This document shows positions 1-8,977 of a DNA stretch of 64,000 nt, piece after piece. Position 1 is the stretch's first letter. Each line of letters starts with the position of its first letter. The DNA is from Thermasporomyces sp040195635 (GTDB lineage: Bacteria; Actinomycetota; Actinomycetes; Propionibacteriales; Actinopolymorphaceae): assembly GCF_040195635.1 (NCBI RefSeq), contig NZ_JBEFTX010000005.1, positions 62,001 through 126,000 of the forward strand, written 5' to 3'. A program made the translations under genes and the position numbers. The notes under the pieces were generated by a model. It was given only the letters and a program-made list of their open reading frames with translations, did no database searches and was not told the DNA's origin.

Positions 1-59
1 CGAAGCTGCGCAACAGCCCGCTCGGCTGGTATGACGAAGGTGCGGAGGGGCAGTCGTGA
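1..59 (+). CDS. 3' end of an upstream gene (partial)
   Basis: Only the last 18 codons are visible, ending KLRNSPLGWYDEGAEGQS and a TGA at 57-59. The reading frame looks coding, but the fragment is too short to assign a family. Its stop overlaps the GTG start of the next gene (GTGA at 56-59), so the two are probably translationally coupled and in one operon. A sugar-metabolism partner of the oxidoreductase is plausible from context only. Confidence 0.5.
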   Translation, partial: KLRNSPLGWYDEGAEGQS

Positions 60-1198
60 CGAATCCCGCCAGCGGCTCGTCCGGCACGAACTCCTCAGGC
101 GACAACGCGCCCCTGCGGGCCATCCTTGTCGGCGTCGGTGCGATGGGACGCGGTTGGCTCCGCAACCTCCAGGCTGCGGACGACGTCGAACTCGTCGGTG
201 TCGCCGACCTCGATGTCACAGCCGCCAAGACCGCACTCGACGAGGCCGGGCTGAGCGGCGTTCCGGTGGCAGGCACCCTGGAGGAGCTGGTCGACGAGAC
301 CGCGGCCGACTTCGTGGTCGACGTGACGATTCCCGAGGCGCATCATGCGGTGACGATGCAGGCGCTGCGCCGCGGGCTGCCCGTGCTGGGTGAGAAGCCG
401 TTGGCGGCCACGCTGTCCGAGGCGCTGGACCTGGTAGCGGCGGCCCAGGTGTACGACCGGCTCTTCATGGTCAGCCAGAGCCGCCGCTACAACCCGCAGC
501 TGTTCGCGTTCCGGCGGATGATCCGGCAGCTGGGCGGGCTCGGCATCCTGGTGGCGGAGTTCTTCAAGGCCCCGCATTTCGGTGGCTTCCGCGACGCCAT
601 GGACCATCCGCTGGTGCTCGACATGGCGATCCACACGTTCGACAGCGTGCGGTTCCTCACCGGAGCCGAGCCGGTCGCGGTCTACTGCGATGAGTACAAC
701 CCTGCGTGGAGCTGGTACGCCGGCGACGCCGCGACGACCGCGATCTTCGAGATGAACGACGGCTCACGCTTCGTCTACACCGGCAGCTGGTGCAGCGAGG
801 GGTTGGAGACGTCCTGGAACTCCGCGTGGCGCGCCAGCGGTGAGCACGGGACGACATTGTGGGATGGCGACGGTCCCCCGACCCTCGAGATCGTCGAGGG
901 CCGGGCGACCGCGCCGGTCAGCGACACCGGCGAAGTGGATCCACTCGACGGAATCGCTGGCTCGTTGCGGGACTTCGTTCAGGCGTTGCGTTCCGGCAGG
1001 CCGCCGATGGGCGAGGCACGCGACAACCTGATGAGCCTCGCCATGGTGCACGCCGCGATCGCGTCAGCCGGCAGCCGCCAACGGGTCCTGGTCGCCGACG
1101 TCCTCGCTCAGGCCCACGCCGAAGCGCTGGCCAGAGTCGACGACGCCGCCGTCGGTGATGTGCTCCGCTCCTGGACAACACTCACGCCGCCATCCTGA
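56..1198 (+). CDS. Gfo/Idh/MocA family NAD(P)-dependent oxidoreductase
   Basis: A 380-residue cytoplasmic dehydrogenase of the Gfo/Idh/MocA family, which oxidises sugars, inositols or related polyols with NAD(P). An N-terminal Rossmann fold has GVGAMG at about residues 26-31, and the family signature GEKPLA lies at about 112-117. The C-terminal half is the alpha/beta substrate domain, with the typical DMAIHTFD segment around residue 190. The GTG start overlaps the stop of the upstream gene by four bases. A perfect hairpin just after the stop separates it from convergent leuA. The substrate cannot be told from sequence. Confidence 0.88.
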   Translation: MTNPASGSSGTNSSGDNAPLRAILVGVGAMGRGWLRNLQAADDVELVGVADLDVTAAKTALDEAGLSGVPVAGTLEELVDETAADFVVDVTIPEAHHAVTMQALRRGLPVLGEKPLAATLSEALDLVAAAQVYDRLFMVSQSRRYNPQLFAFRRMIRQLGGLGILVAEFFKAPHFGGFRDAMDHPLVLDMAIHTFDSVRFLTGAEPVAVYCDEYNPAWSWYAGDAATTAIFEMNDGSRFVYTGSWCSEGLETSWNSAWRASGEHGTTLWDGDGPPTLEIVEGRATAPVSDTGEVDPLDGIAGSLRDFVQALRSGRPPMGEARDNLMSLAMVHAAIASAGSRQRVLVADVLAQAHAEALARVDDAAVGDVLRSWTTLTPPS

Positions 1199-1243
1199 GT
1201 CCGGCCGCCGCGGTCGCGTCGCCGTCGTACGACTCCTGCCAAT

Positions 1244-1283
1244 TCCCCACGATGCACGGTGAACATGCCGTGCATCGTGGGGA
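1244..1283. terminator. Perfect 16-bp inverted repeat between convergent genes
   Basis: The arms TCCCCACGATGCACGG (1244-1259) and CCGTGCATCGTGGGGA (1268-1283) are exact reverse complements around an 8-base loop. It lies between the convergent stops of the oxidoreductase and leuA, where a bidirectional terminator is expected. It has no T-tract. A related, imperfect copy occurs at about 22977-23016, so it may instead belong to a dispersed palindromic repeat family. Confidence 0.6.
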
Positions 1284-1302
1284 CTGTTGACCGCGGCGCG
1301 GT

Positions 1303-3006
1303 TCAGCGGCGGGCGCGGTTGACGGCGGAGACGACGGCCTTGAGCGAGGCACTCACGATGTTGGCGTCGACACCTACACCCCAGCACACCTCGTCACCCA
1401 CCTCGCACTCGACATAGGCGGCCGCGGTGGCGTCGCCTCCCGCGCCGAGCGCGTGCTCGCTGTAGTCGAGGACCCGAACGTCAATGCCCACTTGACCGAT
1501 CGCGTCGACGAACGCCGCAATCGGGCCGTTGCCCTCACCGGAGAGCGTGCGCCGCTCCCCCGCGACCAGGACGTCGACCGTCAACGCGTCGCGCCCGTTC
1601 GTCATCGTCGAACTGTGCACCGAGTCGAGTGCGAGATCCGTGCCAGGGTTGAGGTACTCCGCCTCGAAGATCCGCCAGATGTCCGCGGCCGGGACCTCAC
1701 CGCCTTCGGTGTCGGTGTGGTCCTGCACGATCCGGCTGAACTCGATCTGCAGCCGCCGCGGAAGGTCCAAGTGGTGCTCGGCCTTCATCACGTAGGCGAC
1801 GCCGCCCTTGCCGGACTGGGAGTTGACCCGGATCACCGCTTCGTACGTACGACCGACGTCCTTCGGGTCGATCGGGAGGTACGGCGCCTCCCAGGCGAAC
1901 TCCCGCACCGGCACCCCGGCAGCAACCGCCGCTCGCTCGTGCGCCTCCAGGCCCTTCTTGATCGCGTCCTGGTGGGAACCGGAGAACGCGGTGTAGACGA
2001 GATCACCGGCGTACGGATGACGTGGGTGGACCGGTAGCTGGTTGCAGTACTCCACCGTGCGGCGGATCTCGTCGATGTCGGAGAAGTCGATCTGCGGGTC
2101 GATGCCCTGCGAGAAGAGGTTCAGCCCGAGTGTCACCAGGCAGACGTTGCCGGTGCGTTCGCCGTTGCCGAACAGACATCCCTCGATCCGGTCGGCACCG
2201 GCCATCACGGCCAGCTCGGCGTCGGCGATCGCCGTGCCCCGGTCGTTGTGGGTGTGGACCGACAGGCAGACGTGCTCACGCCGGGACAGCTGCCGGCTCA
2301 TCCACTCGATCTGGTCGGCGTAGACGTTGGGCGTCGACCGTTCGACCGTGCAGGGGTAGTTGAGGATGATCTCGCGACCGGCCTCGGGCTGCCACATGTC
2401 CATGACGGCCTCGCTGACCTCGAGGGCGAAGTCGAGTTCGGTGTCGACGAAGATCTCCGGGCTGTACTCGTAGCCGAAGTCGGTGTCGGCGAGGAGTTGG
2501 TCGGCGTACTTCATCACCCACTCGGTGCCGTTGACCGCGAACGCCTTGCACTCCTCGCGGTCGACGCCGAAGACGACCCGGCGGAACAGCGGCGCCGTGG
2601 CGTTGTAGAGGTGGATCGTGCCGCGCTTGGCACCGACCAGGGACTGCGCGGTGCGTTCGATCAGTTCCTCGCGGGCCTGGGTGAGGACGGAGATCGTCAC
2701 GTCGTCGGGGACCAGGTCCTCTTCGATCAGTTGGCGGCAGAAGTCGAAGTCGGTCTGGCTCGCCGACGGGAAGCCGACCTCGATCTCCTTGTAGCCCATC
2801 TTGACCAGCAGGTCGAACATCCGCCGCTTGCGGGCCGGGCTCATCGGGTCGATGAGTGCCTGGTTGCCGTCGCGGAGGTCGGTCGACAGCCACCGGGGTG
2901 CCTGGGTGATCCGGGCGTCGGGCCAGGTGCGGTCGGGCAGCTCGACGGGAGGGAACGCATGGTAGCGATGAAAGGGCATGGCGCTGGGACACTGACGGTT
3001 CGGCAT
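1303..3006 (-). CDS. leuA: 2-isopropylmalate synthase
   Basis: Catalyses the first committed step of leucine synthesis: acetyl-CoA plus 2-oxoisovalerate gives 2-isopropylmalate. The 567 residues match the long actinobacterial LeuA type. The catalytic TIM barrel begins with STDLRDGNQAL (about residue 41) and carries the metal-binding HTHNDRG. A linker and a C-terminal LeuA allosteric dimer domain (about 430-567), expected to give leucine feedback inhibition, follow. A short leucine-rich leader peptide lies upstream at 3097-3144, pointing to attenuation by leucine supply. Neighbours on the same strand are the SDR and era genes. Confidence 0.96.
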   Translation of the reverse strand: MPNRQCPSAMPFHRYHAFPPVELPDRTWPDARITQAPRWLSTDLRDGNQALIDPMSPARKRRMFDLLVKMGYKEIEVGFPSASQTDFDFCRQLIEEDLVPDDVTISVLTQAREELIERTAQSLVGAKRGTIHLYNATAPLFRRVVFGVDREECKAFAVNGTEWVMKYADQLLADTDFGYEYSPEIFVDTELDFALEVSEAVMDMWQPEAGREIILNYPCTVERSTPNVYADQIEWMSRQLSRREHVCLSVHTHNDRGTAIADAELAVMAGADRIEGCLFGNGERTGNVCLVTLGLNLFSQGIDPQIDFSDIDEIRRTVEYCNQLPVHPRHPYAGDLVYTAFSGSHQDAIKKGLEAHERAAVAAGVPVREFAWEAPYLPIDPKDVGRTYEAVIRVNSQSGKGGVAYVMKAEHHLDLPRRLQIEFSRIVQDHTDTEGGEVPAADIWRIFEAEYLNPGTDLALDSVHSSTMTNGRDALTVDVLVAGERRTLSGEGNGPIAAFVDAIGQVGIDVRVLDYSEHALGAGGDATAAAYVECEVGDEVCWGVGVDANIVSASLKAVVSAVNRARR

Positions 3007-3096
3007 CGGAAAGTCCTCGGGATCTTCGCTGGGTTCTCGCTGACGTGTCGGCGCGGCCAGGACGTCGAAGAACTCCGCGGCGAGGAGCCCGGCCTC

Positions 3097-3144
3097 TTAG
3101 AGGGCCCCGCCGCGGCAGCGAAGGAGGAGTCGCACATACCGCAT
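3097..3144 (-). promoter_or_regulatory. Leucine leader peptide of leuA (attenuator)
   Basis: A 15-codon ORF, MRYVRLLLRCRGGAL, starts at ATG 3144 behind an AAGGTGG ribosome site and ends 90 bases before leuA. Three consecutive Leu codons (CTC CTC CTT) form the control run. After the stop, TCCTCG in the leader can pair with CGAGGA just before the leuA start, which would hide the ribosome site. This suggests translational control, as described for actinobacterial leuA leaders. The pairing was worked out by eye. No clear intrinsic terminator is seen. Confidence 0.75.
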
Positions 3145-3262
3145 GAGGTGACCCACCTTAGCGGGCGCTCCGGCGGACCGCGCAAGTGGCCTGGTCGATC
3201 GGCGGATTCGGGGTCGAAATCCCGTTGCTCTCCGGCCGCCTCTGGCCGCACCCTTGGCTGCT

Positions 3263-4249
3263 ATGGATCTCCAGCGTCTTGACCCCCGTGACGACGCCGC
3301 CGTGGACGCCTCGATCGCTCTCGACGACGCCGTCCGGGCGGTCGACGAGCCGTGGAACCCGTCCTGGCCCCGTCGCTCGTACGTCGCGCACCTCACCCAC
3401 GGTTGGGACGGCGAGCCCGGCGAGAAGTGGCTGCTCTGGGAAGCCGACCGGGTGATCGGCCACCTGTCGCTGCACCTGTCGTACCGCGAGAACCTCCACC
3501 GCGCCGGCGTCGGGATCGTGGTCCATCCGGACGAACGCCGCAAAGGGCACGGGACGCGCCTACTCGACGAGGCATTGGAGCGGGTACGCAAGGCCGGCCG
3601 GAGGCTGGTGGGGACGGGCACATTGGCGGATTCGGGGCACGCGGAGTTCGCCAGAACGATGGGTTTCAAGAAGGTTCTGGTCGAGGTGCACCGGCGCCAG
3701 GACCTCCAGGCGGTCGACCACGAGCGCGTCGCCGAGCTGCGCGAGAAGGCCCGCGAGGCCGCCCGTGACTACACACTGCTCCGGGTGACCGAGGCCATCC
3801 CGGACGATCTCCTCGACGCGGTGGCCGAGCTGACCGGAGCTATCAACGACGCGCCGACCGGCGACATGGAGGTCGACGACGATGTCTTCGACGGCGCCCG
3901 GATCCGTGCCTTCGAGGCCGGCCGCGCCGCGGAAGGCGTCCACATGTACCGCCTCATCGCCCGCCTCGGCACTGACGGCCCGCTGGCCGGTCACACCATC
4001 GTGGGCGTCCACCCGGACCTGCCCGAATGGGGCGGCCAGTACGACACCGCGGTGGCGCGGGCGCACCGCGGCCACCGGCTCGGCATGCTGCTCAAGGCGG
4101 AGATGATGGCGTGGCTCGCGGAGGCGGAGCCACAGGTGCGCTGGGTGGACACCTGGAACGCCGAGTCGAACTCCCACATGATCGGCGTCAACGAAGCCCT
4201 CGGCTACCGGATCGCCGCCCGCTACGACAGCTGGGAACGCGACGTCTGA
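3263..4249 (+). CDS. Tandem-domain GNAT N-acetyltransferase
   Basis: About 328 residues with two GNAT folds. The first, near residues 10-150, carries the acetyl-CoA pyrophosphate-binding loop in VHPDERRKGHGTRLL. The second, about 170-328, has the equivalent region around DTAVARAHRGHRLGMLL and ends with the typical WNAESNSHMIGVNEALGYR. This double-domain arrangement is common in actinobacteria, and the acceptor is usually unknown. The ATG at 3263 was chosen over an upstream in-frame TTG at 3254. Its 3' end overlaps the convergent TIGR01777 gene by 28 bases. Confidence 0.85.
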   Translation: MDLQRLDPRDDAAVDASIALDDAVRAVDEPWNPSWPRRSYVAHLTHGWDGEPGEKWLLWEADRVIGHLSLHLSYRENLHRAGVGIVVHPDERRKGHGTRLLDEALERVRKAGRRLVGTGTLADSGHAEFARTMGFKKVLVEVHRRQDLQAVDHERVAELREKAREAARDYTLLRVTEAIPDDLLDAVAELTGAINDAPTGDMEVDDDVFDGARIRAFEAGRAAEGVHMYRLIARLGTDGPLAGHTIVGVHPDLPEWGGQYDTAVARAHRGHRLGMLLKAEMMAWLAEAEPQVRWVDTWNAESNSHMIGVNEALGYRIAARYDSWERDV

Positions 4250-5211
4250 CCACGCCGTTCCGCTCTGACCCGACCGACGAGGTCCTCGGCTGCGCCGGCC
4301 CAGTGCGGGAAGTCGAAGGAGAACCCCGCGTCCCGTAGCCGACCGGGGACAACCCTGCGGCTCTTCAGCAACAGTTCGGTGTCGGTACGAATGACGTAGG
4401 CGCCGAGCTCGGCCATCCACCTGGTGGCCGGCAGGCCCAGCCGGGTTCCCCACGCCGAACGCAGGGCACGGATGAAGTCCCGATGCGGCAGAGGTTCGGG
4501 CGCGGCCAGGTTGACGGGTCCCGCGAGATCGTCGCGGCGTATCAGGAGGTCGACCGCGCGAACCATGTCCTGCTCATGGATCCACGAGACGTACTGTGCG
4601 CCGCCCGCGACCGGGCCGCCCAGACCCAGCCGAACCATCCGGAGCATGACGTCGAACACCCCACCTCGGTCCGGACTCATCACCATCGCAGTGCGTAACG
4701 CGACCCTGCGGGTGTGCGGGGTGTCGGCCTGATCCTGCGTACGTTCCCACGCCTTGGCGATCTCGACGCTGAACGCCCAGTAGCCGGGGACGTCGGATTC
4801 GGTTCCGCCGATGATGCCCGTCGCCTCGTCGTTCGGTGCGTCGAAGCGGTGGGCGTAGATCGTGGCGGTGCTCATCTGCAGCCACACACGGGGCGGCGTC
4901 GTCGCCTGCTCGATGGCCTCGCCCACCGCGCGCGTGGAGTCCACCCGTGAGTCCATCATCGCCCGGAGGTTGGACTCGGTGTAGCGACAGCTCACGCTGC
5001 GGCCCGCGAGGTTGATCACCGCGTCACAGCCGTCGAGTTCCTTGGTCCACGCTCCTTGCGTACGGCCGTCCCAGCTCTCGTGGCGGACGCCCGGCGCCAG
5101 CCCTCGGCCGTCGCCTCGGCTGAGAACCACAACCTGGTGACCCGACCGCACCAGCGCGCGGCTCAGGATGCGTCCGACCTGACCGGTGCCACCAGGAATC
5201 ACGACCTTCAC
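4222..5211 (-). CDS. TIGR01777-type NAD-dependent epimerase/SDR protein
   Basis: A 329-residue extended SDR of the TIGR01777/YfcH group. The N-terminal nucleotide-binding glycine motif is GGTGQVG (residues 7-13). The middle has NLAGRSVSCRYTE, a hallmark of the family. The C-terminus (about 245-300) is the DUF1731 region, with LPATRWMAELGAYVIRTDTE. The physiological substrate is not known. It sits between era and leuA on the same strand, 51 bases after era. Its last 28 bases overlap the convergent acetyltransferase gene. Confidence 0.85.
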   Translation of the reverse strand: MKVVIPGGTGQVGRILSRALVRSGHQVVVLSRGDGRGLAPGVRHESWDGRTQGAWTKELDGCDAVINLAGRSVSCRYTESNLRAMMDSRVDSTRAVGEAIEQATTPPRVWLQMSTATIYAHRFDAPNDEATGIIGGTESDVPGYWAFSVEIAKAWERTQDQADTPHTRRVALRTAMVMSPDRGGVFDVMLRMVRLGLGGPVAGGAQYVSWIHEQDMVRAVDLLIRRDDLAGPVNLAAPEPLPHRDFIRALRSAWGTRLGLPATRWMAELGAYVIRTDTELLLKSRRVVPGRLRDAGFSFDFPHWAGAAEDLVGRVRAERRGQTSRSQLS

Positions 5212-5262
5212 AGACTCTCCCTCACCGCGCGGTCCTTCGCCCGCACCGTCACCATGCCACGG

Positions 5263-6192
5263 TCAGAAGCCCAGGCGGCGGAGCTGTTTGGGGTCGCGCT
5301 GCCAGTCCTTCGCCACCTTCACGTGCAGGTCCAGATAGACCGGCGTTCCCAGCAGCGCCTCGATCTGGTGGCGTGCCCGGGTGCCGACGTCGACCAGCCG
5401 GCGGCCCTTCGTACCGATGACGATCGCCTTCTGGCTCGGCCGTTCGACATAGAGGTTGGCGTGAACGTCGAGCAGCGGCTTGTCGTCGGGTCGGTCCTCG
5501 CGTAGCCCCATCTCCTCCACGACCACCGCGATGGAGTGCGGAAGCTCGTCGCGTACGCCTTCCAACGCAGCCTCGCGAACCAGTTCCGCGACGAGAACCT
5601 CTTCGGGTTCGTCCGTCAGCTCCCCCTCGGGATAGAGCTGCGGACCAGCCGGAAGTTGGCTGATGAGGAGATCGGTGAGCAGGTTGATCTGGAACCCCGA
5701 GGTGGCCGACACGGGGACGATCTCGTCCCAGGTGATGCCGGTGTCGTCGGCCAGCTTCGAGACCGCGAGCAGCTGCTCGGACATCGCGGTCCGGTCCACC
5801 AGATCGGCCTTCGTGACGATGGCGACCGTCGGCCGCCGGCGGACCTTCGCGATCTCGCCGGCAAGGAACCGGTCACCTGGTCCGATACGTTCGTTCGCCG
5901 GCAGGCACACACCGACGACATCGACCTCGCCGAGGGTGGTGAGGACGAGGGCGTTGAGCCGCTCCCCGAGCAGAGTGCGTGGCCGGTGCAACCCAGGGGT
6001 GTCGACCAGCACGAGCTGCGCCTCGGGCCGGTTGACGATGCCGCGAACAGTGTGACGGGTCGTCTGTGGCCGGGCCGAAGCGATCGCAACCTTGCGGCCG
6101 ACGAGGGCGTTCGTCAAGGTCGACTTGCCGGTGTTGGGGCGTCCGACCAGGCACGCGAAACCGCTTCGGTACTCCTGCGTACTCTCGCTCAC
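5263..6192 (-). CDS. era: GTPase Era
   Basis: Essential ribosome-assembly GTPase that binds the 3' end of 16S rRNA and helps 30S maturation. The 309 residues show G1 GRPNTGKST (17-25), G3 VDTPG, G4 TKAD and a C-terminal KH RNA-binding domain with VIGTKGRRL (about 263-271). Length and order match the family. It is preceded on the same strand by the degenerate cytidine-deaminase-like gene, a standard actinobacterial neighbourhood (ybeY, corC, cdd-like, era). Here a 7-kb insertion separates the last two genes from corC. Confidence 0.97.
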   Translation of the reverse strand: MSESTQEYRSGFACLVGRPNTGKSTLTNALVGRKVAIASARPQTTRHTVRGIVNRPEAQLVLVDTPGLHRPRTLLGERLNALVLTTLGEVDVVGVCLPANERIGPGDRFLAGEIAKVRRRPTVAIVTKADLVDRTAMSEQLLAVSKLADDTGITWDEIVPVSATSGFQINLLTDLLISQLPAGPQLYPEGELTDEPEEVLVAELVREAALEGVRDELPHSIAVVVEEMGLREDRPDDKPLLDVHANLYVERPSQKAIVIGTKGRRLVDVGTRARHQIEALLGTPVYLDLHVKVAKDWQRDPKQLRRLGF

Positions 6193-6263
6193 GCCGTTGA
6201 TTCTCCCTTACGCCTTCGCGGCTGGAGCTCTGGCAGCAGGAGCTTCAGGTCGACCTCAGGGCT

Positions 6264-6611
6264 TCAGGTGGACGCGGACTCCGTGACCGAGCCGTCCGTA
6301 CCCGCGAGAAGGATCGGGACGCCCTCGCCACCCAGGTCGCGCACCGCCGCGACATCCTCCGTGGCCACGGCGGCTTCCTCGGCCACGACAGCGGCGGCCT
6401 CCAGGCCCTCTGCGCCACTGGATACCGCCATGGCCACCGCGAGGCGCAGCGCGGAGAGCTGGAGGGACGACAGCGAGACCGTGGCCGCCGTGTAGGTGCG
6501 TCCGGTGGTGTCACGCACCGCGGCCCCCTGCGCACTCCCTGCCCGGGATCGGGTGGCCCGGGCGAGCGTCACGATCTTCGCGTCCTCGGGATCGAGCTCC
6601 TGACTGGTCAC
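6264..6611 (-). CDS. Degenerate cytidine-deaminase-like protein
   Basis: A 115-residue protein resembling the small cytidine-deaminase-like gene that sits beside era in many actinobacteria. The fold-like core is visible (LARATRSRAGSAQGAAVRD, then alternating Ala-rich helices and strands). The zinc motifs of true cytidine deaminases, an HAE-type histidine-glutamate and the PCxxC pair, are missing, and there is no cysteine at all. It is therefore probably catalytically inactive towards cytidine, or has a structural role. Assignment rests on gene order plus similarity of the N-terminal half. Confidence 0.7.
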   Translation of the reverse strand: MTSQELDPEDAKIVTLARATRSRAGSAQGAAVRDTTGRTYTAATVSLSSLQLSALRLAVAMAVSSGAEGLEAAAVVAEEAAVATEDVAAVRDLGGEGVPILLAGTDGSVTESAST

Positions 6612-6711
6612 GGACCGATCCTAGAGGGGCGACCGAGAGCCTGTGGCCGGTGCAGGCCCGTCGGCCTTCGGGATCCGTTCGTCCACCCGAAGGACTTCTA
6701 GGATCGTCCGC

Positions 6712-7488
6712 ATGGGACGTGTTGCGGGCAAAGTGGCATTGGTGACCGGCGGCGGAGGCGGCATCGGGCAGGCGACTGCCCAACTGTTGTGGGAGGAGGG
6801 CGCATCGGTCGCGGTGGTCGACGTCGACGCCGACGAGGCCGAGCGTGCGGCGCGCGAGATCGACGCCGGTGGTGACCGGGTTCTCGCCCTCGGCGCCCGG
6901 CTGGACGAGGAGGCCGAGGCGCGACGGGCGGTGGACGAGACAGTACGCCGGTTCGGCCGGCTCGACATCCTGGCCAATGTCGCCGGAGTCCGCGTCTACG
7001 GTCCCGTTACGGAGGCCGACACCGGCTCCTGGGACACCATTCTCAAGGGCAACCTGCTCCAGGTCGGCTACTGCTCGAAGTTCGCGGTGCCGGCGATGGT
7101 CACCTCCGGCGACGGCGGAAGCATCGTCAACGTCTCGTCCGCCAATGCCCTGCGTGGTCGCAGCGGGATGGCGCAGTACGACGCGACGAAGGCGGCCGTG
7201 CTCGCGCTCACCCGGTCGATGGCCCACGACCACGCGGCCGAGGGGATCCGGGTCAATGCCGTGTGCCCGGGCCCGACGCTCACGATGTTTCAGGTCCGCA
7301 GGCGTGCGGCCTCGACCGGCGAGAGCCTGGACGAGGCGCGTGCGGCGCTTGCGGCCGGCACACCGACGTTGCTGAAGCGACAGGCCGATCCGCGCGAGAT
7401 CGGCTACGCCATCGTGTTTCTCGGCAGCGACGAGGCGTCGTATGTCACCGGCGCGACCTTCATGGTCGACGGCGGTCTGTCGGCGTAG
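6712..7488 (+). CDS. Short-chain dehydrogenase/reductase
   Basis: A 258-residue classical SDR oxidoreductase. The cofactor loop TGGGGGIG is at about residues 12-19, NVAG at about 88-91, and the catalytic Ser plus YDATK stands at about 140-160. The C-terminal signature GATFMVDGGLSA is intact. An acidic VDVDADE after the second strand points to NAD(H) rather than NADP(H). The ATG at 6712 is preferred over the upstream extension because MGRVAGKVALVTGG matches family N-termini. It opens the block of genes inserted between the cytidine-deaminase-like gene and corC. Confidence 0.9.
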   Translation: MGRVAGKVALVTGGGGGIGQATAQLLWEEGASVAVVDVDADEAERAAREIDAGGDRVLALGARLDEEAEARRAVDETVRRFGRLDILANVAGVRVYGPVTEADTGSWDTILKGNLLQVGYCSKFAVPAMVTSGDGGSIVNVSSANALRGRSGMAQYDATKAAVLALTRSMAHDHAAEGIRVNAVCPGPTLTMFQVRRRAASTGESLDEARAALAAGTPTLLKRQADPREIGYAIVFLGSDEASYVTGATFMVDGGLSA

Positions 7489-7741
7489 GCAGGCCCACCC
7501 CACCACTTGTCAGGGACGTGTGTGGACCGACGAGATCCATGCCGACGTCGACCGCGCTGACCCTTCCGAGCAGCCGCGACGCCGCCGTCTGCACAACGTT
7601 CGCGACCTTGATGGAGGAACGCCCGCTCGCGGAGGCCGCCGCGGGCCGGTAGCGGATGCTGGCCCGCCCGCCTCTCACATCCGCCACCGTCGCGCGCCTC
7701 GTTGTCCGGCACGGAGCGGCACGTTCGGGCCGGCACGTGCG

Positions 7742-8977
7742 TCATGGCGCCGCGAGCGCCTCGGTCGGCGAGAGGCGCGCGGCCCGGATCGCCGGATAGA
7801 CGCCGGCGAGTCCGCCGATCGTCAGCGTGGCAAGGACTCCTCCTACCAGGACCCAGGTGGGCACCACGGCCGGCCATGCCTGGTAGAAGGCGTAGCCAAC
7901 GGTGACGGCGACACCCAGGACCACACCGGCGATCCCGCCGAGCATCGACAGCAGCAGCGACTCGGCGAGGAACTGCGTACGGATCTGTCCCCGCGTGGCA
8001 CCCAGAGCCCGCCGTAGCCCGATCTCGGCTCGGCGTTCCAGGACCGAGATCACCATGGTGTTGGCGACCCCGACCCCACCGACGAGCAGCGCCACCGCCC
8101 CGAGACCGAGCAGCAGACCGGTGAACGCATCGCCGGCCGCACGCTGGGCGACAAGGGCGTCGGACGGGCGTGAGACGTCCACCTCGTTCGGGGCCGCGGG
8201 ATTCGCGGTGGCCGCGAGGACCGCCTGCACCGCTTCCACCTGACTGTCGTCGGACCGGGTGTAGACCGTGGTGGGATAGCCGTCGAAGCCCAGATAGGTG
8301 TCCGCGGCCTCCCAGCCGATCAGCGCGGCCGAGTCGAGCTCCGACGCCAGCGGCGCCGGGTCCAGGATGCCCACGACGGTGAACCACTCACCACCGACCA
8401 GGATCCGCACGTCCGGTCCGGCATGGCCGATACCGAGCCGCTCGGCCGCGGCCGATCCCAGAACCACGGCGCGATACCGTCCCGTCGCGGCGTTGAGCCA
8501 GGTCCCGGTGCGGACCTGTGCACCGACGGTGTCCGGGAGGTCCAGCCGGACGGCGTACGTCGCAAGACCTCCGGTCTGCACCTCCGGGATCAGGTCTGAG
8601 CGGTAGACCTTGGCGTCGCCGAGCCGACCGACCGCCGACGTGGACGTGACCGGTCCGATGCGGTCGATCATCGACTCGGCCTCGGTCGGTAGGGTCGCGT
8701 CCTGCCCGAACATGGTCTGCCCGGGCGAGACGGTGAGCAGGTTCGTGCCCAACGCCGCGAGCTGGCGGTCCAGATCGGCCTGCGACGACGTGGAGATCCC
8801 CACCACGGAGACCATGGCCGCGATGCCGATGGCGATTCCCAACGCGGAGAGGAACACCCGCAAGGGGCGCGAACGCAGACCGGCCCCGCCGACCCGGACG
8901 ACGTCGCCTGGGCGCAGGCGGGCCGGCGTGAGGCGAGGCGGCGCCGTCTCAGCGCGGGCTTGGGTGAGGGTCGCCAT
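7742..8977 (-). CDS. MacB-like ABC transporter permease (FtsX fold)
   Basis: About 411 residues. One N-terminal membrane helix (about 35-60) is followed by a large extracytoplasmic MacB periplasmic-core-like domain (about 60-275). Three membrane helices of the FtsX domain lie at about 285-400, with the typical VANTMVISVLERRAEIGLRRALGAT stretch read in parts. It partners the upstream ATPase: the ATPase stop and this ATG share one base (TGATG at 8979-8975), and a G-run precedes the start. Alternative GTG starts lie at 8980 and 8983. It probably exports a peptide or lipophilic compound, or acts in stress signalling. Confidence 0.9.
   Translation of the reverse strand: MATLTQARAETAPPRLTPARLRPGDVVRVGGAGLRSRPLRVFLSALGIAIGIAAMVSVVGISTSSQADLDRQLAALGTNLLTVSPGQTMFGQDATLPTEAESMIDRIGPVTSTSAVGRLGDAKVYRSDLIPEVQTGGLATYAVRLDLPDTVGAQVRTGTWLNAATGRYRAVVLGSAAAERLGIGHAGPDVRILVGGEWFTVVGILDPAPLASELDSAALIGWEAADTYLGFDGYPTTVYTRSDDSQVEAVQAVLAATANPAAPNEVDVSRPSDALVAQRAAGDAFTGLLLGLGAVALLVGGVGVANTMVISVLERRAEIGLRRALGATRGQIRTQFLAESLLLSMLGGIAGVVLGVAVTVGYAFYQAWPAVVPTWVLVGGVLATLTIGGLAGVYPAIRAARLSPTEALAAP

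Noticed and set aside
7489..7741. Small minus-strand frame between the SDR and permease genes
   Set aside because: No family, start site or ribosome site was convincing; treated as spacer.
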